Positions 22,989 through 34,454 of a DNA stretch of 64,000 nucleotides are shown piece after piece. The notes below the pieces were generated by a model. The model saw nothing but the letters and a program-made list of their open reading frames with translations. It made no database searches and was not told where the DNA came from. The DNA is taken from NCBI RefSeq assembly GCF_963676685.1, contig NC_092350.1, positions 38,902,873 to 38,966,872 on the forward strand, written 5' to 3'. This DNA comes from Mytilus edulis (Eukaryota > Mollusca > Bivalvia > Mytilida > Mytilidae). Position 1 is the stretch's first letter, and every line of letters starts with the position of its first letter. The position numbers were made by a program, and so were the translations under genes.

Positions 22989-25485
22989 CAAGGTGAAGTA
23001 GTTGATAAAACTATAGGAAATACAAGTATGCGTCATCGATCTTGGGTTTTCTACATGTTATGTAAATTCTTTTAGCATCCGTATGAATTACATATGATAC
23101 AAAACACAATCATGTAATCAAAGCAGATTATGGCATAATTAATACATTTCTGGTAACTAAAGGCTTTGAATGAATTGAAATACAGATACATCCTATATTT
23201 GACAAGCAATTTGTGACGATGAAACTTTTGGAGTATCGATCTTTAATCCCGAGTTTACTTTGACATAAGATATGATTGCACTCACTGAAGTATGGGTATA
23301 TTGAGTGACAGGACATCATCATAAATATATATACAAGATAACATGTCGAAATGCGTTAAGAAAAAGGATGTGCATGAATGATAAATTATGCTTCGTCTTC
23401 GTTTACAACAAGTCGACCAGTAGATTTACACTGTTAGCCAAACTCAACAAATGAAATTTGCGTCGTTAAAAATACCACCATTTGATTATAACTTCTTCGG
23501 TGTTTATTTTTACTTTTATTATAACAATCAGTGTGGTCCTCCAAAAAATCATATTTTTTATTATTTTTAAAAATAAATGTAATGTGTGGTCTAACTCCCA
23601 CTTTTATAGAAAAAGCATTGTTAAATAAAAAGATGTAGACATAGATCTTTAAATTGAGCTACGGGAAAAGAAGTATAGAGCGTAGCAACATCTAATATTG
23701 ATATTATTGAAAATTGTTATGATCAGATTAAAGCTTTTATTTAGATCTTTGCCCATTTTAAGGATCGACATTTGATTGTTTGAGTAAATCTATTATTCTC
23801 AATTTTATAAAGTAAATTCACAAAAATACTGAAGACCGGGGAAAATTCAAAACGGAAAATTCCTAATCAAATGGCTAAACCAAAAGCTCAAACACACCAA
23901 ACGAATCTGTGGCTTTACAAAAAGTAAAATCACAAAAGTACTGAACTTAGAGGAAAATCAATTTGGAATGTCCACAATCACATGACGAAATCAAATACTA
24001 TCTTGGATGCATATCATGTTTATTGGCATTTGTTAATTGGATATTTAAAAACCCAATTATACCCAAACCTGAAATAAAAGAACCAACTGTTCTCAGAGAC
24101 CGACACGGAAACGGATCTAACACCTAAATAGACAGTTATCAATGCCAATGTTGTTTTAAGATTTTAAATAAGGTGTGGAAATGGTTTAGGTTAGGGTTAA
24201 CAGATGTTCCACTTACTGGACAGGCATACGAGACTATTGTAAGATTGTTTGTAATAACAGTTTAGATAAAGAACTTGTAGTTCACATTGACTTGGTTTGA
24301 TCGTATATCGTTAGACCTTATATAGTCAAAAAGACATAATGCATTTTTAGTTCAAATCTGTATTTTTTGGTGGAAAGGAAATCTACATTCTAATCTATAT
24401 TAGATTAAATTAAAAAGAAAAGTTAATAAATATTATGGAACAAATAACAAATGATACTGTGATGTTATATTTAAGTATATTATTAATTTTGTTGATGCTT
24501 TAACATGTTATGACATCGGAATAACAAACGTTGCGTTTAATGATTGACGGCTACTTAAAATATGCAAATCTTCAAGTAGTTTATCTCTATCCAGTTTATT
24601 TCCTGATTTTGGATTCGTTAAAAATTTTTCATTGGAGTGATGATCTTTTTGTCGAAATATGCATATGTATCAACAGCATCTTATGTATCGACAGTATCTG
24701 ATACATCAACATAAGTGCGATTGGATGATATTTGAGTCTTGAGTTCTTGTATTAGTTAGGACTTTAACATATAAAGCAACACCGTCCGTTCTTATTATAA
24801 ATGTTAATTGGGCTTCACATAATGCTACGCAATCAGATTATTTGATTTTGATAAATCGATTGAGATAAAACGTGCTACAAACTGAAACCGAGAGAAACAC
24901 ATCAATTATAAGAGGGAACAAAGAACAGGAACAGCGGAGTGCAACAAAAACAATAGGAAGACTGTCGTTAAATAAGAGACAAAAATTTACAAGCAGTACA
25001 TTTCTGAAGAGTTTGATAAAATATTTTATACTGCACTCGTTCTATTTGAGCAGTCAAAATGCGTTGACCGTATATTTCTATGTTATATACAGTCACTGAC
25101 CTGATATCACTTTTCCTCATGTATTTTTTAAATAGATATTGTCGAAATTATATTTAATTATTCATACGACCTCTTCAACCTGTTCTTGTTTCCAATGTAA
25201 ACAACGATGCGTTTAACGACTCAAACTTGTTTCTTTTACAATTTTTGGGAAAACATATTTCACTTATTTTTTTGTTTGCAATCTTTAAATCATTATGTTT
25301 TATGTTTATGTTAATATTTTAGTCTGTAAACAAACGAATTCGTTCACCATTGATTGCGGTTTTTAACAGTTAATGGTGTACATTTCATCGTGTTGTATAT
25401 TTCTCCGCCTGCATGATATAAGGCCTTTTTAAAGGGGGATTTTCAAACAACAATTGATTTTTTTTTTATTTTAGATTGCAGTATA
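22989..25485. other. Intergenic, with R3 and R1 fragments
   Basis: About 23816-24000 holds two partial R3 copies (ACAAAAATACTGAAGACCGG, then CACAAAAGTACTGAACTTAG). About 24872-24930 is a weak R1 fragment and explains the 75-codon frame there. No gene is supported. Confidence 0.45.
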
Positions 25486-25636
25486 AAGACAATAATAGTG
25501 CATTGACTTGACATATCAACGATATATGGATTCGGCCCGAAACGGGGAAAATGCTCGGCACAGCCTCGCATTTCCCCGTTTCTAAGCCTCATCCTTATAT
25601 CGTTGATATGTCAAGTCAATGCACTATTATTGTCTA
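25486..25636. mobile_element. Foldback hairpin MITE, second type
   Basis: Arms 25487-25525 and 25597-25635 are reverse complements over about 39 bp without mismatch (left arm begins AGACAATAATAGTGCATTGA). Inside them GAAACGGGGAAAATGC pairs imperfectly with GCATTTCCCCGTTTC, so the whole 150 bp can fold into one hairpin. It lies about 310 bp upstream of the first C1q gene. Confidence 0.7.
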
Positions 25637-25946
25637 TTTATTTTATTTTGAAAGAAGGTCAGTGTTCAGAGTATCACTTTTAATTCATCCTTTTTGTAAG
25701 ATATGATGGACACTTTGGCTAGAATTGTCGTGTAATGTTCTCATGACCTGCTTGAACCAGGAAAATAATATTACGCCTCCACATACTATTACACCTTTCT
25801 CCTACGTACAGAAAGCACCGGAATCAAAAGTTACGTACATGTATAGATAATAAAGCTATATATATATAAATGTCGGTTAAGTAAATTTAAGAATAGGTTT
25901 GAGTTTCTAGTGTATGAATATTTCATAGTTAGATTTAGAAAAAAAA

Positions 25947-27458
25947 ATGTTCGATTTATGTATTATGTTAACTGTCTTCCGTTTGGTGTTGACATTAAAT
26001 ATTGAAGAAGAAATTTCAGAAATCCGTATGGCAGTTAAACAACAGCAGATGGAAATTCTTCAACTTCAAAATTTTAACCACTTTCTTATTAAGGAAAATC
26101 ATTCATTTAAAACAGCCATCCGTCAATTGGAAGAGGATAATCTTTTAATACGAAAAGACATTAATTTAACAATTGGAAGTATTTCTTCTACCGAACAAAG
26201 TGATTTTAAGCATGACGAGACGTTAAAGAGAAAATGGAGCAAAACTGGAGAAAGTAAGTAAAATATGATATAGTATCTGAATTAAACTAATAATATTTCC
26301 CTTATATTGTGCACTTTTGATTTCGTGTGATATTAATTTGTTTATGAGAATATTTTCATTGATATATTAGGGTGGCAAATAAGATACAAAAAAAAATCAT
26401 ATGTTCTTTTAATTATGTCCAGATATATGTTATTGCATCCAGAATACAAAATAATTGCAGTTTCGTCAAACAATATAATATAACTTGATCTGCTTAAAAA
26501 GTACTCGTGTTTTCTGACTTGATATAGGCGATCACGCGGGATAGTCTTCTGAATTACGCAACTGCCTTATTGATTTCGTGTAAACGTGTTCCTCTCCAAT
26601 ATCGGACATCGGGGCTTCGATACCCTGGCCGGGCAAAACCAAAGACTCCTTTGGCGCCTGTTAAACGTTTTTAACTCGTTGAATGTGTATGCTCCTATCC
26701 TAAGTCAGGAGTTTGTACAGTGGTAGCCGTTTCTTGATGTGGTTCAAAAGTGTTTTTCGTTTTTCTTTTAATTAGACCGTTGATTTTCATGTTTTAGTTG
26801 TGTAAAACTAGTCATGTTTTGGCACTTAATATTTTGCTGATCGGTTTTAGAAACGGCAACGTATTAAAGACAGTTCTTTGACCTATAAGTGTTTAATATT
26901 TATACATTGTGATTTGGATGGAAGGCTGTCTCATTGGCATTCATCTTTGACAATAAGCTAGTCTATTAAAGAGATATTTAAATATACTTACCATTCTTTA
27001 TAATTTCAGGCAGTCTACAGAATAGTCGACGAGCAGCCGCTGTAGGACCACTGGATCATGTAGCATTCTATGCCTATATGTCGAAAGACGATCCAAGTTT
27101 ACAAAAACATAACCAACTAGTGTTTGATGTAGTCAAAATTAACATTGGAAATGGCTACCTCAACAATACTGGCGTTTTCGTTGCTCCATCGTCAGGCACG
27201 TACGTCTTTGCGTGGACGCTTTACACCGGTAACCATGGAGCTACCTATTATGACTTGATGGTGAACGGTGAAGTATACGGGAGTACATCTGGTGAAACGG
27301 ATGACGTTCCTGGAGATTTTGATTCTGATTCTGGAACTGTTGTTGTTTCTCTCAACACAGGTGATAACGTTTACTTCCGTTCGATTATTCAAACAACAGC
27401 ATTCATTCTTGGAAAAAGAAGCGCGAAGACTTCATTTTCTGGATGGAAATTGTACTGA
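25947..27458 (+). CDS. C1q domain-containing protein 1, secreted coiled-coil type (251 aa)
   Basis: Two coding exons: 25947-26253 (donor GTAAGT) and 27010-27458 (acceptor TTTCAG), joined in phase 1 to give 251 residues. Order of parts: signal peptide (about 1-16), then a heptad-rich coiled coil (about 19-72, rich in Glu, Gln and Leu), a basic linker, and a C-terminal C1q head from about residue 118 to the end. The head opens with VAFYAYMSK and shows the family hallmarks GTYVFAWTLY, GDNVYF and a terminal FSGWKLY. There is no collagen segment. Bivalve proteins of this build are secreted, trimerise through the coiled coil and are studied as lectin-like recognition molecules; that role is from family knowledge. 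A TATATATATAAA run at 25856-25870 is a possible promoter. The intron carries a reverse R2 repeat. Confidence 0.93.
26690..26945 (-). repeat. Reverse R2 repeat in the C1q-1 intron
   Basis: Recognisable at its end by GGCTGTCTCATTGGCATTCA and at its start by CTAAGTCAGGAGTTTGTACA. No exon is seen inside the intron. Confidence 0.55.
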
Positions 27459-29986
27459 TAAACAATTTTCTATACTCTTTTACATTTTTATGGTGTGCTA
27501 TGTAATTAAAAATCTCTTACGAAAATCTTACTTGTCAAAAATTTTACTGGTTCACAACATGTATTTGCTTCTAACAGTTTAACATATAAAATAGATCCCT
27601 ACCTATACCCTGATATACATATCAAAACTTTGTCAGTAATGTAACACCAAAACGAATTGAGATTGCGGAGACGGAAATTATATTTCCTTGCAGGGTTCAT
27701 TATGTTCGCCCGCCCCAAACATGTGACATTGGTCTTACAGCACAACATATGAAATATGAACAAAATATAACAATCAATTGAAAAGAGCTTAAGTCATTAG
27801 ATCAATACAAAGCTGAAAAAACAAGTAAGAAAAACACAAACTGGACGTGGCAGGGTATTTGTACATCCCGACAAACGGAGAAGAAATTAAGTACAATTTT
27901 TAGAATAGTCGCAGTTACTGAAAGCTGGTACAAAGACAATAGCAACTAATAAAATAGATCATGATTCTAAAACTAAAATATCAATCAGTTCACATCCAAC
28001 TTGAAATCGAAGTACAGAGAGAAAAGCAACTAAAAAAAAAAACATGATTCTAAAACTAAAATATCAATCAGTTCACATTCAATTCAAAATCTATTACGTG
28101 TTAAGCATAGACGTCATTAACAGCAATAGAAATACATGATTTTGTACAATGCTAATATACAGATATCTACAGACTGTGGAAAAGTGAGTATAAATGTGCG
28201 TATGTTTATATATAACAGTAATATTAGTTCACAACAACAATAAAAAAAAACATAACATAACAAATATAACATAACATAACGAAACAAAAAAAAACAAACA
28301 CTAACAAAACAAAAACAAAACCAATGAAATTACTTTGATAATTCATTCCAACTATTGAATGACAAACGGGTTATCGGTACAAGCATTTTGTGTGTATTCA
28401 TCCCCCCCCCCACACACACACACACGCACACACACAAAAGCAACTAAAAATAAGACAAAAAATACGAAAAAAAACGAGGTTTGATATTTTAGGGTCCATG
28501 GGATTCTGGATTTATTTTTATTCATATATCGGTGCCATTAAATATATATCATTATATATATACATTTTAAAAATGTGTCCAACGACCGGGCCAACCAAAT
28601 AAGATGACCGCCATGGCTAAAAAACATAAAAGTAAAATGTAAAACGATTTTGGCTTATATCTCTGAAACCATTGCATTTAGGGCAAATCTGATTGGGGGT
28701 AAAATTGTTTATCAGGTCAATTTCTATCACCCCTCAAATTTTCAATCAAATCAGACAACCCTTTGTTGGGCTTCTGGCCCTGAATTTGTAAATTTAGGGA
28801 AACAAGAGTTAGATTTAGTCTCATATATACTAAGGATCTTATGAAAAATAGCAAACTACTTGTATATAATTCTCAACAATTGAAATAAGCATAATTATTT
28901 TGAAAGAAAAAAAGGTCATATCCGTTCCTAGTGAAAAATAATACTTGAGTATGTGCAAATTTGCCTATATATGTAATTTCAAATTTGCAATACGTTCACA
29001 AGAATTTTAAACCAGTGGTGCTTTTGCAATAAATACAAACTTGCTTCAAAAAGGATAATATTTTTTTATTAACTAGATGTTCGAGTTAAGTGTTATTCAA
29101 AGAGGACAGATGTTTATTAAAAAAATCCAAGAGATACGAGCACCATTTGCATACTTTGTGCAACTGCATAACTGAAGAAAGATGACAATGTGCATTCAGT
29201 TTTTGACGGGGAATCGTCGATTTGGGAAGTGAAAAAACATTAAGAACATAAATGAACTTAATAATAAAACGGTTGTAAAAATTTTCATTCTTCGGTGCAC
29301 GTAAAAAAAAACCATCGAACATACATTGCTGATGCGCGGCAAGTAGTTTCCTTGTCATCGCAAAGACCAAAACAATGGAGAGTTGTCTCATATACAAGCA
29401 TACCAGATCTTCTTTTGGCATTATCTGTTCTGGGAATTTCGCAAGATATATTATTGATCAATATTAAATTTTACCTTTTTAACTATATAGTCTTGCATTG
29501 GTAAATAGTAATGTTAGTTTAAAAAGGGTGATTGGCACCGTTTGTTTTTAATTTCGGAATTGTTATAAAATCAGACCATATTTATATTGATAATTGTATA
29601 ATATTTGGTATTTTTCTAAATCTTGACAAAACCAACTGGTAAGAGCGAATTTTTAAGATTGTGTTTTGGGCTACGTCAAATTACCAGCACCTCATAAACA
29701 TTAAACACATGCAGCATAATAAAATACTAGAAACAACAACATATTATAAAAAGTGATCACACCTTTAGCGTTTCAGCTACCAATAAAATTTAGAAAAATG
29801 GAGAAGTAAGTTATATATACAATATCAATAAATGGGTTATTGTAAACTAATATATAATGGAAAGATCTGTATAAATTTGTAATCAAATACTTCCAATGTG
29901 GTGTTCTGTTTCTGTTCATGGTCATGTAAGATAATAATTGTGTACTTTTTATCTTATCTCAACACTTCTGCACTTCTAGTAGTAAA
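27459..29986. other. Intergenic between the two C1q genes
   Basis: Contains a near-identical direct duplication of about 43 bp (27960-28003 and 28043-28086, core AAAACTAAAATATCAATCAG), a poly-C/(CA)n run at about 28402-28437, and a short R2-like piece at about 29370-29420. Open frames here (28390-28844, 29086-29504) show no protein family features and are not supported. Confidence 0.45.
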
Positions 29987-31145
29987 ATGGAATCGAGAAT
30001 GTTAATGTTATTTATGTTCGTACTGTTTTCGTATTCTGTGTTAGCAAGTGATACTGGAGAAGAAATACGCAAAATACATGAAATACTGAAACAGCAGCAA
30101 TCCCAAATCCTGAAACTACAAAATGACAATAAATCACTTAAAGCGGAAAATATACTGCTTAGAAAGGACGTAGATAGATTAAAGGAAATTGATTCCAGAA
30201 TAGACCATACACATTTTACAGCTGAAGGCTCTGCAGATAAGGACATTTTACCGAAGAGAGCGGAAAATCCAAAACAATCCACGAATGTTAAAGGTTAGCA
30301 CACATGATACATTATTGTTTTGTTATACTTATTTTATTTTGAAAGACAATATAGTATTTTTTGACTATGATCAAAATCCTAGCAAATCTTTTTATTTTTC
30401 TTTGTTGTGTTTATACTTTTTTCGGAAGTTTTTTTTTTTCTTTTGTATATAGTTATAATTTTGGCTGGCATAATAAAGGTTACATTTAGAGTAGTTTCTA
30501 AAACAACACACACACATACACACAAACAAAAGACGCAAGTGTATCTATTAGCTATATTATCTTTCTGTAATCTTTCTGTTAAATCATGAAGTAAAATAGA
30601 TTGCCAATACCACATTTTAATTCACGGCACTCGGTTGAATCTTCATATTGATGAAATTTTATAATCTTATTTATATCATCTTTGTTTCAGATGCAACACT
30701 TCAGGATATACGCACAGTGCCGGCCAGTGATCTTGGAGTTGTGGCATTCTCTGCTTACATGTCAAAAAATGAGGACAATCCGAGCAGTCACCACACACTA
30801 GTCTTTGATACCGCACAAACTAATATTGGAAATGCTTACAACAAATTCACGGGCGCGTTTTCGGCACCAGTAGCAGGTGTGTATGTCTTTGCGTGGACAA
30901 TTTATTCAGGAGACAATGGAAAGACTTTTTTTAATATTCTAGTTAATAATTCGGTATACGGGGGAACATTTGGCGAGACTGATAATACCTGCTGCGATAC
31001 CGACTCAGATTCAGGGACTTTAGTCGTATCGCTGAACCAAGGTGACACTGTATTCATTCGTTCGTTTCGTCAAGCCACTACACAAATTCGAAGTAGCGAT
31101 TCTTACGGATCAAAGACAACATTTGCAGGATGGAAATTAAATTAA
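29987..31145 (+). CDS. C1q domain-containing protein 2, secreted coiled-coil type (253 aa)
   Basis: Two coding exons: 29987-30293 (donor GTTAGC) and 30691-31145 (acceptor TTTCAG), phase 1, giving 253 residues. Exon 1 is 307 nt, exactly as in the neighbouring C1q gene, so the pair are tandem duplicates. Parts: a clear signal peptide (about 1-20, ending VLAS), a coiled coil (about 22-70) with a KQQQSQILKLQ core also seen in the other gene, a linker, and a C1q head from about residue 119 (VVAFSAYMSK) to the end (FAGWKLN). The head has GVYVFAWTIY and GDTVFIRSF, as expected. A CC pair sits in the loop before the DSDSG strand, where the neighbour has none. The donor is weaker than usual (GTTAGC), but no better site fits. 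Function is inferred as for its neighbour. Confidence 0.93.
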
Positions 31146-34100
31146 GACACTTTTGAATTCGTCAGTTGCATTTTGCCTCCCTTATTAACGATATAGCTGG
31201 ATTTAAGTCAACTCGCCATTATCGTATAAGAACCGGGTGTAGTTTGGTTTCTTAACCTTCCACCGTGTCCGACTCTGATACAATGTTGATACACATTGAA
31301 GCTTATTTCTTTGTATTTAACTTCTGAAAGTTGCGTACTATTAATTGCACTTATCTCTAAAGAATTAAAATATATACTTGAACAAAACTAAGGCGTAAAC
31401 ATATATATTTCAAAAGGGGAAACAATTACCTAACTGCGAAATAGACATCAACATAAACTATTAATATATGACAATGTGTAATGCATATCAAGCAAAAGAG
31501 TTAAGAGTCATAAAGAAATATCAATTATAGCTATATTGCTACACAAATTTTAAAATAAGAGATCAAGGACGGACAACATAGAGAGATGATCTTTATAATA
31601 CAGCTTGTGACAAGTAATTAATTTGCGACAAATGTATTTTCACAAGGAAGTTAGAGACTTCACGTAGAAGTCGATACGATATATTTATAGCGCTGGAGTT
31701 TTTAGAAAAAGCATAATGGGCCAGTATTAATTTCAATTGTAGATCTAGTGAACCTGATAGTGATATTTATTTATCTGCTCATAGTTTGTAGGCTTATGTA
31801 ACGCTAAGCTTAGGAAATCTGAACATTTGGATAAATTAGATAATGACACTTTCATTATCTAAATTTATTTTATTTATCTGGATAATTTTTGTTTTAAGAG
31901 TAATTATATGTCTATAATGTTTAGTTTCATTTGATGATGTAGAATATATATTTTTATCATTTATTATGGTTGTAGTTTAATAATGTAATAGTTTATCGCT
32001 CATGCTGATTAGAGACCGTAGAAAATTTCTCCGTCCTTGAGATGTTTGCTCTGCTGTATTGTTCATGTTCTGCTGCAATTATTCTTCAATAATATCTCTT
32101 ATGTGTACCAGATAATTCCCTCAACTTTTGGATAGTCGCACACAACCTAGTCTTGGCCCCATTCATATGTACAGTAATTTTTTCACTTTCAATCATTTGT
32201 TTAGAAATCAATAAATCGTTATTTACACACAAGGCCGCACGGTTTTTTCTTTCTTGTATACATCAAACCAGGTACTTCTAAGAAAAAGGCAATATGTCCT
32301 CATTTTTAGAACTCATTCATACATTTTTGTATTATTCAAACTAATTAGACAATATGTGTTCTAAAAAGAGAATTAGTCTTGACATTTACACATATGCGTA
32401 GGGCTTTTGTTTTAGATGTGTACTTTTTAAAATTTCCTGTTACCAAAGTTGGAATTTTTCGAAAAGCTAAGGATTTTTCTTATCCCAGGAATAAATAACC
32501 TTAGCCGTATTTGATACATTTTTTTTGGAATTTTAGGTCCACAATGCTCTTCAATTTTTGACTTCTTTGGCTTTATAACTATTTTGATCTAAGCGTCACT
32601 GATGAGTTTTATATAGACGAAACGTGCGTCTAGCGTATTAATTATAATCCTGGTACCTTTGATAACTAATTCCAGTATGCTCTTTCCATCGTCCCGATTT
32701 GGTGGTAATGCATCTTACAATGTCTATCCAAATTATCTTGCAACCATTCCAATCAAATCGGTGCTAGATGCCATCTTAAACTGAAATGCATTGCGGTAAG
32801 AGTTGTGTTTTGCTCTCTGTGATTTTGAGATGACGAACAGCAATTCAAACTGATTCTATGCATTTTGCTGTGCATATAGGAATTTTGTGTCATGGGAAAA
32901 TATACCATATCCTTAACGTTGATATTATATTCAACTGTGAGTATAGTTTTTCAAGGATTTTCTAAGGTATAAATTACCTTATTTAGTAGTCCTGTCATGT
33001 GATGTTGTCATTTAGTGTTATATTAAACATTACCATGAAAGTGGGAGGTTTGGCTAGACACAAAACCAGGTTCAACCTACATTTTTTTTCTTATAATGTC
33101 CTGTACCAAGTCAGGAAGATGGTAATTATTATCTTATAGTTCGTTTCTGTGTGTGTTGCATTATTGTTTGTTTGTGTGTTGTTTTTTTTTTGTTGCACTT
33201 TAGTATAAGCCTGGTCCCTTTGATAACTATTTTCACAGAATTTCACTAAATAACGTTTTTGAAAGTCAAATGTCTCCAAATATGCTTTGAAACCTACGAA
33301 AAACTGAAATCTCTAACTGAACATGACTACAGGGTTAAAGAATGTACATCATTAAATTTCACGACTTGCGTCGCATTGTCATGCTAACTTTAAAAAATCA
33401 AATACGGAATGCTTACCCGTTTAATTTTGGTGAATTCGACAAATGATTTAAATAAAGGCAACAGTAGTATACCGCTGTTCAAAACTCATAAATCCATGGA
33501 CAAAAAACAAAATCGGGATAACAAACTAAAATCGAGGGAAACGCATTAAATATAAGAGGAGAACAACGACATAACACTAAAATGTAACACACATAGACAA
33601 AATCCCACGAGAATAATATATATAACATCAAAACCAAATACATGAATTTGAGATAGACAAGTACCGTGACACGTCTTATCGCAATGTGAATTTACACTCA
33701 AAAATAAGAGAAAACAAACGACACAACGTTATAATGTAATACACACAGAAACGAACTATAATATAACAATGACCATATTCCTGACTTGGTACAGGGCATT
33801 TTTAAAGGAAAAAAAGCTATGAAATGAAAACATGAGAATGTGAAAAAAAAATAAAAAATATTAATTTACCTATCCAAAGCGAGACAAATTTGCTTGACGA
33901 TATAACATCAATTTCCTTTCAATTATGCATGCACAAACACTCAGTTTTGTGAACGTTCTGTTTCAGAACAAAAATACAAAATTCAATTATGGCACCGTAA
34001 TTAAGAAGTAAAATCACAAAAAAAATATCTCCAAGGAAAATTTCACAAAGGAAAGTCCCTAAGCAACTGCCAAAATCAAAAGCTAAAACAAAGCAAACAA

Positions 34101-34454
34101 ATTGATAATAACTGTCATATACAACACTTGGTACAGTCATTTTCTAAATAGCCTTTCGGAACCGTCAAGTTCCATTGACGTGAACGGATCCGGTTGTTCT
34201 TCTAAGAGTTCATGTCATTTGTTTGTATACCTTGGTGTGTATATTACGGATAAATGTGTTTTGAACTACTGACTACAGACACATGTTCATTCACATTAAC
34301 TTAGTTGTTCTTGTGTTTCTTTATATCAACAGTTGTCATTGTTTATCAACCATTCACAGACAATACAGAGGACGAAAAGGAAAAAAAACCCTGAAAGCTA
34401 TGAAGTATAAATGTTGATGTCCATTCGAAAAATTTAATTTTAATTTTTAATGAT
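31146..34454. other. Intergenic, repeat-rich
   Basis: Contains an R4 copy at about 32440-32670 (TCACTGATGAGTTTTATATAG, then CCTGGTACCTTTGATAACTA), a reverse R3-like piece at about 33000-33130, an R1 copy at 33450-33815, and a reverse R3 copy at about 33990-34140. The minus frames at 33091-33279 and 33919-34140 fall in these repeats. No gene is seen. Confidence 0.5.
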
